From: Micromonospora cathayae
GTDB lineage: Bacteria; Actinomycetota; Actinomycetes; Mycobacteriales; Micromonosporaceae
Length of the DNA: 64,000 bases
Reading direction: 5' to 3'
NCBI RefSeq assembly: GCF_028993575.1
Contig: NZ_CP118615.1
Span: forward strand, 5,733,001 to 5,797,000
Below, one piece after another: positions 12,001-17,864 of the stretch. Positions within the stretch are counted from its first letter, which is position 1, and each line of letters begins with the position of its first letter. A program made the translations under genes and the position numbers. Under the pieces are notes generated by a model that saw only the letters and a list, made by a program, of their open reading frames with translations, was not told the DNA's origin and searched no databases.

Positions 12001-14098
12001 CACCAAGATCGACGACTCGAACGCCGACGCCCAGTTCGTGTTGAACACCACCCCGGGCGGCCCGCTGACCTACAGCAGCAAGCCGGCGACGAACGCCGCG
12101 AAGGGCACGCCCGGCACCGAGCACCGGCTACGGCAGGCCCACGAGAAGTGGGACGCGCTGCTGCTCGCCCACGGCGCGAAGGACAACTTCTGGATCCGGA
12201 TGCGCAACGGGATCAAGCCGGACGTGATCGGGGTGCCCGGTGACGTCGTCGTCGACCTGCTGAACAACGCCCGCTACCTGGCGAAGTTCCCTCCCGAGAA
12301 GTTCCGGGGCTTCCTCGGTGTGGTCTGCTGGGTCGGCACGCACGCCTGGCCCACCGGGCCTGCCGCGCAGTTCGGCCGCCGGCTGCACGAGCTCGGCGAC
12401 CATCGCGGTCTCCACGGCGCGAGCAACGTCGTGTCGATGAACTTCGTCACCGGCAAGCTCTCCGTGGCAGACCAGGGCCGCTACTCGCTGTTCCCGCCGA
12501 AGGGCACGGTGGTCCCGGCGGACCCCAACCGGGGGCGGGTGCTCGGTGAGGTCACCGACGACGAGCCGCCGACCGGGCCGACGCCGACCCGGCAGACACC
12601 ACCGGTGCCACCGCCGACCGCTCAGCACGAGCCCGGCCTCACCCTCACCGACCTGCGGGTGATGGAGTTCACCGATGCGTCCGGACGGGTCGAGGGCCTG
12701 GCGTTCCCGGTCAGCGACGACTTCGCCCACCACTTCTCCCAGATCATGCCGGGTGCCCGGGCGGCCACGTACCGGACCTTCCCCACCGGTTTCGACGGCA
12801 CGCCCCGGCAGCAGCCGGTGGCCTGGCAGCACGACGGGCCGGTCTTCTCGCTGTTCGTGGCTCCCATCACCGGGAACGGGGTGCGGGTACGGCACAAGGA
12901 CCGGGGCGTGCTGCTGATCCCGCTCGCGCAACTGGGGCAGCTGCTGGTCGACGCGGGCGTGCTGAAACGGCCGGGCGTCAGCGCGTACACGCCGTTCGTG
13001 CTGTGGACCTCGCGGGCCGGCGAGCACTCCGGTCGCGGCCCGGCCGAGGAGTTGCACGGGGCGCTGCGCCGGGGCGGCCACCAGGGCCAGGTGTACGCGC
13101 CGACGACGAACCTGAAGCTCGACCCGACCGGCGCGGCGCTCAGCGGCGGCGGCAGGTTCCGCCGGTACGGGGACCCGCCGGCCCGGCGACCCGTTCCCGA
13201 CAGCGAGCTGGTCGTCATGCCGCCCGGCCCGGCACCCCGCACCCCGGCCCCGGGCCCGTACCCGTGGCAGCCGGACGCCGCCTACCGCCCCGCGCCGCCG
13301 CCCCCGCCACCCAGGCCGTCTTCCCGGCCGGTCCCGGTCCCGTACCCGCCGTCCGGGCTCCACGTTCCGCCGACCTCGGCCCACCGACCACCTGCCCCGC
13401 CGGCCTCGCCACCACCTGCCCCGCCGGCCTCGCCACCACCCGTCCCCCCGGCCTCGCCACCACCGGTCCCGCCGGCGTCACCGCCACCCCACCGGACGCC
13501 GACGTCGACCCCGCCGCCGGCGGCCGACCCCGGGCCGCTGACCACAGTGCGGGTACGTGACCGGCGGAATCGGGTGATCGGTTTCGGCATTCCCCACGGC
13601 GCGCGTACCACCACCCGGATCTCAGACAACCTGCAGCAGATCGACAGCGGCTCACATCGGTACTACACCCGGTCCGACGGGCGGCGCGACGTGGTCAGCC
13701 GCACACCGTGGGGCGGACGACGCGGGCTCGGCGGGCCGCCGCTCTGGGTCGACACCGTGGGCATGGTCGACGACGGCGACTCCGCACTGGGCACGGTGCC
13801 GAACGCGGTCACCGGCGGCACCGTCGCCAGCCTGATCGTCAACGGCGGCTACCTGGCCATGGGCGCGAACTCGACCTGGCACACCCCGATCATCCTGCTC
13901 GTCTCGCGCGCGGGGCAGGCGGACAACCCGTCCGGCGCTGCCCGCAGGTTCGTCGACCGGCTGCGGCAGCTCGGCTACCGGGGCACCGTCTACGGCGTCA
14001 CCGGCGAGTTGGCCCGCCGCGCGTCGTCCCGGCACGAGGAGGACTGGCTGCGGGTCGTGGACGGCAGGTTCGTCCGGCTCTCCGCCGGGACGGCCTGA
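2..14098 (+). CDS. Giant multidomain polymorphic-toxin-like protein (5' partial)
   Basis: The frame is open from base 2 to the TGA at 14096-14098, so at least 4,698 residues are present and the start is upstream; the GTG at 443 is only an internal codon. Order seen: Pro/Thr/Gln-rich tail (2 to about 1330); papain-fold, glutamine-deamidase-like domain (Tox-PL type) with NC (Cys at 1622), GHLVNAF (His at 1865) and VDGQ (Asp at 1913); Pro/Gln linker; a domain with SARNKVL and PYVSIQDYED motifs, possibly glycosyltransferase-like; a metzincin-like HEFGHYLGLYDE (5054-5089) with a Met-turn SLMAT near 5183; a GIEIE...EVVSAP segment (from about 5350) recalling amidoligases; long helical regions (about 6400-7480, 8280-9210) separated by acidic D/E/S repeats; a caspase-like unit with His at 7880 and Cys at 7994 (LIACDTG); then seven related modules to the end. 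No signal peptide can be judged because the N-terminus is missing. Giant actinobacterial proteins of this type ('lonely Cys' annotation, from memory) are of unknown function. Confidence 0.88.
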   Translation, partial: TSTTDRPPTVRQPESGPPTQPETQPPVRTDGQGQQPPSLTSPSTTDPTTEPVSPTTQPSTQPINPVTNPTNGPTDPPADLTQPRDTQPTAPVPESTTESGPPVGSTDRPSTSPIAQAGPTGSGLDPTGTQTGPTGTQTGPGSSDVGAVPPVVNGDRPTRTDAPPVRAGSEFSASPADPSSTGNPHPVGRTPVAPVVDPEDVVWGSRDSGSPAVVTPAGPVPVSTATDATPAGTSRSTGPASPPPTETGPSGPPTRTASGPSGQQTRAGSEPIRQQDQGSDVGPTDPGPSDPGPAAPIAGVTDPPAVDVDAVITSLNRLRIDGVGVLISDLEHLRIGDEPAPDPMQIDLPEPQPAVHVQPPSPRQPTSDEQGSTSEQQPASGQEPASEQQPTSEQEPRTEQEPTTEQQPARDRRSEPEPENQPPAQPESQLQPQPQLAMPPAPPTAPPSPLGEQFVLLRAAAANPELGEQDRAVLIAQRDAAFVALLDHVSVVPGPGLPPVITANSITHRDASGDLAIVRDALMPDLGTVNPVKLGGQDTNCHLTVQIVDRMAAGHPAQPAPKAGLMRGLHTLETQMGGTFGQPTDIYGAVQTLGALPPGSRTVLAWSFPTAQTAQGAPVAGHLVNAFRLATGHVVMVDGQAGDLASPPSGAENPAFHVMPTHVPATETSPQPPVPQPRTDLEVAGPPPPQAQTAPPPPPPQAQTQTQAAPPHAQEQSAPPHAPEQTAPPQSQERTDTPPVWYGARRSPPVAITPRRNQAFEDLVAEQKEVTGENYPAIRDEFIAQGQPMGFVVNMIAEADKIDKLPKVIEAILAGLTQPPPRVAIVVSFNVRNLQAGRELQDAVDRAAEAVADLPVPVAVLGDLITPTGIFPFGSARNKVLGSAETTQAVQALVARGSYPYVSIQDYEDAPRTVRGRDSDGSPATSSDGPHMFDRLRELTDPTPESGDLMDLDEHADADPDTDDTMDWDGVDEEDRNAALPPALDTPMRPLMMVGGYRVGSPERLVADVRARLEKAIRGTADPGPQQKYRDLIGLLDDEDSAHEFVQEFTREIDDDMYTRDRQERIHPLLPYAPEPNLFVDGLVVVGHPTVRFGDAGAEFNMLGERLHRVLQAELPALPVDEGTPPTSDDDTPRFTTHAVPHPTRGEPFVVDFFDSATPTDLSRLAFQYLTEHTIRQTHTNMSGVSGRFFGLDTTNRPGGRSATIRGAKKGTSLTTYGENNASKADPYALPLDAGQSTSSWIGDLSDEDRKHLGDAAVNTLAPSISLGFRDSDAGVGLPPDQKVYAAHLLSVSNTRDTILREFANAAATNRGTPTTVRPGSLYDVLGTETGTAPTTLRQQVLDSISLPERRTGMTDKEHKRVREAYQKEVLEPFRAHRLDNPYGYGHFVAAAIAAQPPRPQRIGATANAPEALPPADPIDAAERRQRYAASDAVVMAAARTLGLTIVVDTEGVGSTTFPVADASRTVRLTRFLDSQNQVVFRSASVSDRPAPRGRGPVPGGRVDPRTPERTPTVVDRDTIDRLRPTVPPRRAHTTAYDVIPTGQRTGPLPDVVTGSYRAAGLEPPTDGPVTRPTLTHLAGPIAYRYRQLTTPDGDTVHDFTVRIHLAPQDPTAQLHLADVQDRARAAVDGVFNHGYRLGDGQFHAHVEFVGPDDADTTIRLYGENPPPTTQTTWSVDGPDQEYAHEFGHYLGLYDENLDTRLTGPDGIPVRRFFNQSPTSAHVHADDSLMATVDPDAPGKIHQRHLDQIADTTATALDPDRGGLPPQVSGPRPTDGDTGTRPAMGIEIEGRRHEFVSSEEIGYNDVLVTHTSGTVEVKVDSYHPRTGDGRKEKDKALIGEVVSAPFQVSRREDRPGRAEAAKLTVEASRRLDGLTVGDEVSLREMFPESEGWRVTPLGQGVTVRGRVLNPKDDRPYTQYTVGVPLAGATRLLRHVSDNSSAVPTDGSPRSRRGIIEDGLTVVDQVRTRYQQWAGDAANPLDAEEIAGVLAIVYPHVAALSYSHAAEVTRPGQGRMYKSYLAAASRVGPAALHAALSPPARDFLGTHRDEIRELIDRQVGAALAGDPAVTTALRDHGLLDPDGGFHLSRAQPEEVDGTIGDYLDNALLGDRAPTRLDQEIFLSTHFDRLDDNGGHLADRPLAPLEIRALRAHQDLDGTRKQTEELATLVDRIGRALPVATPDRLDQQLTDTAATIVPNATQLTRLRDAVAALTVDRIASARTLHDGLDTHLDRASAMQHEIRDAWQRTRDGLVEERTASRLLDNLTQQAGDHGVDPASPDMRRFTALVDQHRDTLEQAETDATKARKALRLARGYLDYVQETVQETRRNLTETLLRTEQLHRIAPTLDENAREAERIVGRLDDALASVRAAIDGYRTDPGRGKEAQGGLRETVRAAAKVRGRLDHVRRELADIGVPTVAGDVDTAVDTLVRSLDEADQLGRNAGIDLENTALFLRDGIQASRATDTVLERARAIREQAVRLAERLGFGPDTLDPGSESEPDPGLDLDNETDSDLDADLYSDESGADDESGADDESGADKGGSDAGDGSDVGGDSEDGRAFSADENQVGRWRFGPEDGTGSPPAGDPDGPPRAVDVPAGILLAAPGDTGIPRPARRFPARDDRFHVFAHAGPDSLHVGADRISPRQLARMIRENPRWQGRPVVLIACDTGLDRRDGFAARLARELPGTRIVAPQGVAFAGTSGHAIVSLTDSYDEHGVPLPGAVTDDTRWLGFVAGPDPDADVTVTELDHLLGPDTPLGEFDPAGTRALLDDLVTQTSTDLDDVAPTARRIVDDIAPLLPATPDVERWQHEAATLSTTADQVAAQVRLDVQQITERTDQAHWLDQTADRAVEEATGRYDRQRTGTLRQAAERAHAETTRARRPVQQALAAADRERVTLDDHRDLAGRARDRIDDTADDLAALRDVHDRLAQLLAEGRRHRAEAVAAARDAARAERALATLPSDDRVRRAARQLDMARAAQRALFAAAAGRDVRDSVADLVSAYRQGPLAQAQRTLPGRLAAAHQTLARARAQQPTAMAAYDRATAHLDAAHERMSGVEEALADVADLADELDLRTEFRTTPPGSPGADSDPPAEFLAETDSFDDPAAGFLTGETSDDDDPPADLLVGSLSDDDDDPPADLLVETTSDDDRDGSGRLVPFAPTTAPAQPSTDPADDGTELLPPLPLRDATGRVFGVSYAQHPPNRQRTAAWARRQQVTTVGDLDGYDGTVGSGPPRRQTAQWAASRGRRPFVVHFDQSDGRYAYAPTVGGGRRRLGADDVIRMVNGTGLLDVRNADPTTSLVLLSPYAGWHTEPGNLGYDLTAAAQRSYGYRGDVHAAQTSPSVVAGRLALDHGGDFAVFFPPPVTHGYHPPAPSAYPQSAPPASPVLPPSSPTAAPLSPTADSDADTDSGSEFGSDTGPDPNEEMLDRETPYQPTRFTAAELTDPLSGGTPPPPSAKPRIRPVLDAQGEAFGISLLSDDADVRKLTTYASDTSAAARNTVLHFDAKGDRTYSLAPWAADADRPGGRPLFLFVKGAPDGRSLLLPRRDGGTVTVPPADLPGVLAADPDFRKVDDGDFDRPIVLVVLDAPPGSPFPRQAAEKFLDGQTALGGYRKVYYPTGRASLPPSQAENALRVNEGGYELVREPTVDDLHIEELPGRRGIVLPLAGDPADVSVAVKGRRGVPAPGNDFVVGVAGDGRRVWVGTPGGRKVELDGVQFGRAVARHPALRAVLGGPPTVAVTLASPLAGVRDDTGHTGYDFARGLGVDTRQRTVRATTGVLPATGPTAPMAQVPSDGVRALKMTSGKSFGGDVGVLYPTATEYFHIMPDTAYDRWLQETSYIPMEYYGKPDGAMLLDRAPWGKTLPVIVRVGSLDDQNLSVRDGHDTGRHYTLPVTGLPRVLVGTRAFRDVAGRYNDRSVLVLLPATFSTRHAERLAGSLRDDLRRLGLFRTVHVNVGSQVTDTGRITRPIWHRSHEPTPLLPREVDIRPLYYADGVLAGVAFPTKIDDSNADAQFVLNTTPGGPLTYSSKPATNAAKGTPGTEHRLRQAHEKWDALLLAHGAKDNFWIRMRNGIKPDVIGVPGDVVVDLLNNARYLAKFPPEKFRGFLGVVCWVGTHAWPTGPAAQFGRRLHELGDHRGLHGASNVVSMNFVTGKLSVADQGRYSLFPPKGTVVPADPNRGRVLGEVTDDEPPTGPTPTRQTPPVPPPTAQHEPGLTLTDLRVMEFTDASGRVEGLAFPVSDDFAHHFSQIMPGARAATYRTFPTGFDGTPRQQPVAWQHDGPVFSLFVAPITGNGVRVRHKDRGVLLIPLAQLGQLLVDAGVLKRPGVSAYTPFVLWTSRAGEHSGRGPAEELHGALRRGGHQGQVYAPTTNLKLDPTGAALSGGGRFRRYGDPPARRPVPDSELVVMPPGPAPRTPAPGPYPWQPDAAYRPAPPPPPPRPSSRPVPVPYPPSGLHVPPTSAHRPPAPPASPPPAPPASPPPVPPASPPPVPPASPPPHRTPTSTPPPAADPGPLTTVRVRDRRNRVIGFGIPHGARTTTRISDNLQQIDSGSHRYYTRSDGRRDVVSRTPWGGRRGLGGPPLWVDTVGMVDDGDSALGTVPNAVTGGTVASLIVNGGYLAMGANSTWHTPIILLVSRAGQADNPSGAARRFVDRLRQLGYRGTVYGVTGELARRASSRHEEDWLRVVDGRFVRLSAGTA
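13387..13482 (+). repeat. Four 24-bp Pro-rich coding repeats
   Basis: Four in-frame 24-bp units (13387-13410, 13411-13434, 13435-13458, 13459-13482) encode a PPxPPASP repeat inside the giant gene. The first two copies are identical and the last two differ at a few bases. They form a flexible linker in front of the last C-terminal module and are a likely site of copy-number variation. Confidence 0.9.
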
Positions 14099-14331
14099 CC
14101 GGCGCGTGGACCGGGCCACGCCGGGCCGGTCGGCGCGCGACCCGGGTACGAACGGGACCGGTGCGGGGAACGCACGGGCAGTCGTACCCGCCGCACGGGA
14201 CGCCCGGGCCGGTGGCGTGGTCGAATGCCCGAAGGCGGACACCGGCGGGCAGCCGGACCGGCTCGCTCGTCTCCGGATCGAGTCGAGTCGGGAGATCCAG
14301 CCGGTGACGTCCCGGCGAAAGCGAGGGGAGA

Positions 14332-15249
14332 ATGGTCGACCACGACGACGCGGTGGCCACGGCCCACGTGCGCCTGCTCGAACTCGCCGGCCGGGTGCCG
14401 GACGACGTGCTCGCCGACGCGCGGTTCCGGCTCGCCGACGGTGTGCTGCCGGGACCGGTGACACCGGTGCTCGCGCCAGTGACAGCGTACGCGTTCCGGG
14501 CCGCCACCGACGCCGGAGCGCCGCCGCTGCTGGACCTGACCGGCGCGGAGGTGGACCCGCCCGACCGGGCCGCGACGGCGGCGGTCGCCGGGCTGGCCGG
14601 CGCGACCGCGTTGTGGCGGACCTGGCGGGGGCCGGCATCCTGGGATCCGCCCGGCACCGCCCCGACCCGGGTGTACCTGCTGGCGGCCGACGTGCCGCTC
14701 GGCCGGCTGCCGGCGCTGGCCGCGACGCTGATGCGCGCGCTGGCCGACGCGGGCGTGACCGCGCCACAGGTCGAGGCGTACCCGCCGGGCGACGACCTGC
14801 CCGGCTACCAGCGGTCGGCCCGGGGCGCATCGGCGCTGCTCTGGGCCGCCGGCGTCCGCCCGCCGGTCCGGTTGGCCCGGGTCTTCGACCGGGGCGGCGC
14901 GGACGGACCCCGGTTCGATCCCGACCACCAGCGGTTGGCGGCCCCCGAACGGGACCGGGTGGCCGCCTGGCTGGCGGCCGGCGAACCGATCCTGGCCACC
15001 ACGCAGACCGCCACCGACATCGTCGACCCGGCGCGCGGCGCGGTGGTGCCGCTGAGCTTCCGTACCGACGGCCAGTGGGTGTGGACCGACACCGTCACGT
15101 ACTACCTGCGGCGGTACGGGCTGGCCCCGGACCGGGAACTGCTCGACCACATCCGGGCCCGCGAGTACACCGCGGTCGAGGTGGACGCGGTCGGCGAGCA
15201 CCGCGCCCTGGCGACGCTGCTCGCCCGTACCGGACGGGGGGCATCGTGA
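14332..15249 (+). CDS. Conserved-looking hypothetical protein of the giant-toxin locus
   Basis: 305 aa, starting at ATG 14332 behind a GAGGGGAG ribosome site, 233 bp after the giant gene. It is soluble, with no signal peptide or membrane segment. The C-terminal third holds a WVWTDTVTYYLRRYGLAP stretch followed by LLDHIRAREY, which I associate only loosely with unnamed proteins found beside giant actinobacterial toxins. Its stop overlaps the GTG of the next gene (GTGA, 15246-15249), so the genes are translationally coupled. A role as chaperone or immunity partner of the giant protein is inferred from position alone; the family is not recognised with confidence. Confidence 0.75.
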   Translation: MVDHDDAVATAHVRLLELAGRVPDDVLADARFRLADGVLPGPVTPVLAPVTAYAFRAATDAGAPPLLDLTGAEVDPPDRAATAAVAGLAGATALWRTWRGPASWDPPGTAPTRVYLLAADVPLGRLPALAATLMRALADAGVTAPQVEAYPPGDDLPGYQRSARGASALLWAAGVRPPVRLARVFDRGGADGPRFDPDHQRLAAPERDRVAAWLAAGEPILATTQTATDIVDPARGAVVPLSFRTDGQWVWTDTVTYYLRRYGLAPDRELLDHIRAREYTAVEVDAVGEHRALATLLARTGRGAS

Positions 15250-15845
15250 CCGACGAGCCGGAAGGCCACTTCTTCCTGCTGATGGATCCGGAGTGGCAGC
15301 GCCGGCCGGACGAGGAGGTGCCGCCGCTGCGGTCGGTGGTCGGCCTCTGGCCGGTCACCGTGGACGGCGCGGTGGGGCCGTTCCGCACCAACCCCGGGTA
15401 CGTCCCGCTGCGGCCGGAGTCACCGACCGATCCGGTCGACGCGCTGCTGCGCCTGGCCGGACGCGGCGACGCCCGGGTGGAGCAGTTGCAGCTGATCCTG
15501 CGGGACACCCTGGTCGACCTGGCGATGAACGGTGACGGACGGCCGCTGGTGGTCCGCTCCCCCGACGACGTGCCGTGTGCGGTGGTGACCACCGCGACGC
15601 CGCACCAGGGCCGGGTGTCCGCACCGGACTGGCGGCGGGTCGAGTTGGCGGAGCTGGTCGAGCAGCTCGCCGACGGGGTGGACGTGCTGATCAACCCGGG
15701 TGGCCCAGCTCCGGTCCGGCTGACCGGGGACTTCCTGCGGCACACTTTGCTGCTCGCCGACGGGGAGCTGGCCGCCCTGCACGACCGGTTCCGCGAGGCC
15801 GAGACGGTGGCCGTCCTCGACTGGGACACGGCCGACGACCGGTGA
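15246..15845 (+). CDS. Type VII secretion system-associated (SseB-like) protein, copy 1
   Basis: 199 aa from GTG 15246, which overlaps the preceding stop by four bases. The signature FFLLMDPEWQ...VVGLWPV at the N-terminus and RSPDDVPCAVVTTATP in the middle match the SseB-like family that annotation pipelines call 'type VII secretion system-associated protein' (name from memory). It is a paralog of the next gene over its whole length: both share LLMDP.WQ, LLGLWPV or VVGLWPV, ...D.VDAL.R, LRDTL.D.A.NGD.RPL and a late RL.GD..R.TLL block. No membrane segment is visible. Possible jobs are binding or escorting the giant protein, but no experiment is implied. Confidence 0.8.
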   Translation: MTDEPEGHFFLLMDPEWQRRPDEEVPPLRSVVGLWPVTVDGAVGPFRTNPGYVPLRPESPTDPVDALLRLAGRGDARVEQLQLILRDTLVDLAMNGDGRPLVVRSPDDVPCAVVTTATPHQGRVSAPDWRRVELAELVEQLADGVDVLINPGGPAPVRLTGDFLRHTLLLADGELAALHDRFREAETVAVLDWDTADDR

Positions 15846-16513
15846 ACACGAACCACGACCCCGAAGCCGAACCCGACGACCGGAAGCGCACGATGGTGGA
15901 CCAGGTGGACAGCTACTTCCTGCTGATGGACCCGGACTGGCAACCGGCACCCGACGACGAGACGCCCGACCCCGCGGCCCTGCTCGGCCTGTGGCCGGTG
16001 GAGGCGGACGGCAGCCTGGGCGCGTTCCGCGCCAACCCGGACTACCGGCCGCGCGACGCCGACGCCGTGGCGGACCCCCTCGACGCGCTGTTCCGGATGG
16101 CCGTACGCGGGCAGGCACAGGCGGAGCAGATCCAGTTGGTGCTGCGGGACACCCTGTTCGACGTGGCGCTCAACGGCGACGAGCGGCCACTGATCATGCG
16201 GTCCCCCGACGGCGTGCCGTGCGTGGTGATCGCCACCAGCGCGCCGCAGCGGGAGCGGGTCAGCGCGCCGCAGTGGCGGCGGATCGACCTGGCCGAGCTG
16301 GTGTCGCTGCTGCCGGACCGGGTGGACACCCTGTTCAACCCGGCCGGCCCGGTGCCCATGCGGCTGATCGGTGACGTGGTCCGGGAGACGCTGCTGATGA
16401 GCGACGAGGAGATCGCCGAGGCCCGCGCGGTGGTGCTGGCCGCCCTGCCACCGGACCGGGGCGTCCCGGTCCTGCCGTGGGTCGCCGGTGCGCCGACCGG
16501 GTCGGCGGCATGA
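15842..16513 (+). CDS. Type VII secretion system-associated (SseB-like) protein, copy 2
   Basis: 223 aa if it starts at GTG 15842, which overlaps the stop of copy 1 (GTGA); an in-frame ATG at 15893 would give about 206 aa and matches the N-terminus of copy 1 better after the charged extension. It repeats the copy 1 architecture: YFLLMDPDWQ, LLGLWPVEADG, RSPDGVPCVVIATS, and RVDTLFNPAGPVPMRL. The tandem paralogy indicates a local duplication followed by divergence. Coupled translation to both neighbours suggests a fixed stoichiometry, perhaps a heterodimer acting on the giant protein; that is inference. Confidence 0.8.
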   Translation: MNTNHDPEAEPDDRKRTMVDQVDSYFLLMDPDWQPAPDDETPDPAALLGLWPVEADGSLGAFRANPDYRPRDADAVADPLDALFRMAVRGQAQAEQIQLVLRDTLFDVALNGDERPLIMRSPDGVPCVVIATSAPQRERVSAPQWRRIDLAELVSLLPDRVDTLFNPAGPVPMRLIGDVVRETLLMSDEEIAEARAVVLAALPPDRGVPVLPWVAGAPTGSAA

Positions 16514-16875
16514 CGGCCGGGCGGGCGCACCGAGCCGACGGGGCGGAGCAGGGCGCGGTGGACGCCGACGAGGCCCGCCGGCTGGCCGGGGCGGCACTGC
16601 GCGAGCTGGCGGACCCGGCCGAACCGTTGCGGCTGGCACCCGGTCCGCCGGCCGAGTACCCGTGGTGCTGGGTGTTCCCGTTCAACACCGAGCGGTGGTA
16701 CCGCACGCGGGTGTTCGCCGACGCGGTGCTGGTTGGTCCGCTGGTGGTGGAGAAGGACGGCGGGCGGGTGTGGCAGGCCCCGTCCGCGCCGCCGCTGGAA
16801 CGCTGGCTGAACGGGTACGCCGCCCAGCGGGGCCTGCCCGCCGTACCTGTCCCCCCGCCGGCGAGCCCGTGGTGA
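16510..16875 (+). CDS. YrhB/Imm35-like immunity protein candidate
   Basis: 121 aa from ATG 16510, overlapping the previous stop (ATGA, 16510-16513). The core, WCWVFPFNTERWYRTR followed by a hydrophobic strand, GPLVVEKDGGRVWQ and a C-terminal helix, is the pattern of the YrhB (Imm35) family, small proteins often found as immunity proteins in polymorphic toxin loci. This fits its place after a giant toxin-like gene. Which toxin domain it would neutralise is unknown; the papain-fold domain of the giant protein is the obvious candidate because it has the clearest catalytic residues. Confidence 0.7.
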   Translation: MTAGRAHRADGAEQGAVDADEARRLAGAALRELADPAEPLRLAPGPPAEYPWCWVFPFNTERWYRTRVFADAVLVGPLVVEKDGGRVWQAPSAPPLERWLNGYAAQRGLPAVPVPPPASPW

Positions 16876-17864
16876 GCATCTTCGTGTCGGTCGCGGCGTA
16901 CCGTGACCCGGAGCTGGTGCCGACGGTGCGGGACTGCCTGGCGAAGGCCGACCGCCCGGACGAGCTGCGCGTCGTGGTCAACTGGCAGCACCTCGGCGGC
17001 GAGGACGTGTCGGCGTTGCGGGCCGACTCCCGGGTCACCGTGCTGGAGTTCGACGCCCGGCACAGCCGTGGGGTGTGCTGGGCGCGGGCACAGATCCAAC
17101 GGCACCACGTGGACTCCGACTGGTACCTCCAGGTGGACAGCCACACCCGGTTCGCGCCCGGCTGGGACACCCGGCTGATCGCCATGGCGGCGCGGACCGG
17201 AGCGGCGAAACCGATCCTGAGCTGCTATCCCCCCACCTACGACCCGGCGGCGGAGTTCACCGGTGACGGCGAGCCGACGTTGATCTTCCTCACCGGCTGG
17301 ACGCCCGACGGGCTGCCCCGGTTCGGGCACTTCCGCATTCCGGACTGGCGGGAGGCGACGGTGCCGGTCCCGGCGCGGTTCGTGGCCGCCGGGTTCCTGT
17401 TCGCGCCGGGCTCCTTCGTCCGCGAGGTGCCCTACGACGAGCGCATCTACTACCAGGGTGAGGAGATCAACCTCGCCACCCGCGCCTTCACCTGGGGCTA
17501 CGACCTGTTCCACCCGGTCGAGGTGCTGGCCTGGCACTACTACATCCGGCAGGACCAGGTCCGGCACTGGATGGACCACCGCACCCCGGGCGACGACTAC
17601 TGGCACAAACTGGACCGGGCCGGCCGACGTCGGGTGTCCACCCTGCTGCGGTACCCGATGACGGGCGGCTTCGGGGCCGGCCCGGTCCGCACGATGGCCG
17701 ACTACCAGGCGTACGCGGGCATCGACTTCGGGGCGTGCACCGCGACGGACGAGACGCTGGCCGGGCGGCTACCCGACGTCGGAATCCCTGGTCAACCGAG
17801 GTCGAGGATGCTCCAGCGTTCCGGCAGGACGGCTGCTGCGGCCTTCGGGTCGGTCGTCGCGTAG
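16872..17864 (+). CDS. GT60/GlcNAc-transferase-like glycosyltransferase
   Basis: 330 aa from GTG 16872, four-base overlap with the immunity-like gene. The N-terminus IFVSVAAYRDPELVPTVRDC is the start of the Skp1-GlcNAc-transferase-type family (PF11397, GT60). A DXD-like motif lies in LQVDSHTRFAPGWD, and later FDP-like acidic positions and YYQGEEINLATRAFTWGYD resemble the acceptor and nucleotide-sugar binding region. No signal or membrane segment, so it should act in the cytoplasm. Because it ends the coupled operon, a protein substrate in the same locus, such as the Pro/Thr-rich part of the giant protein, is conceivable but unproven. Its last 73 bp overlap the convergent PIN gene, and the final 24 or so residues look unlike a conserved domain. 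Confidence 0.82.
   Translation: MSIFVSVAAYRDPELVPTVRDCLAKADRPDELRVVVNWQHLGGEDVSALRADSRVTVLEFDARHSRGVCWARAQIQRHHVDSDWYLQVDSHTRFAPGWDTRLIAMAARTGAAKPILSCYPPTYDPAAEFTGDGEPTLIFLTGWTPDGLPRFGHFRIPDWREATVPVPARFVAAGFLFAPGSFVREVPYDERIYYQGEEINLATRAFTWGYDLFHPVEVLAWHYYIRQDQVRHWMDHRTPGDDYWHKLDRAGRRRVSTLLRYPMTGGFGAGPVRTMADYQAYAGIDFGACTATDETLAGRLPDVGIPGQPRSRMLQRSGRTAAAAFGSVVA

Noticed and set aside
2..14098. Polyketide or non-ribosomal peptide synthase
   Set aside because: Despite the size, no ketosynthase, adenylation, condensation or carrier motifs (such as GxDS) are present.
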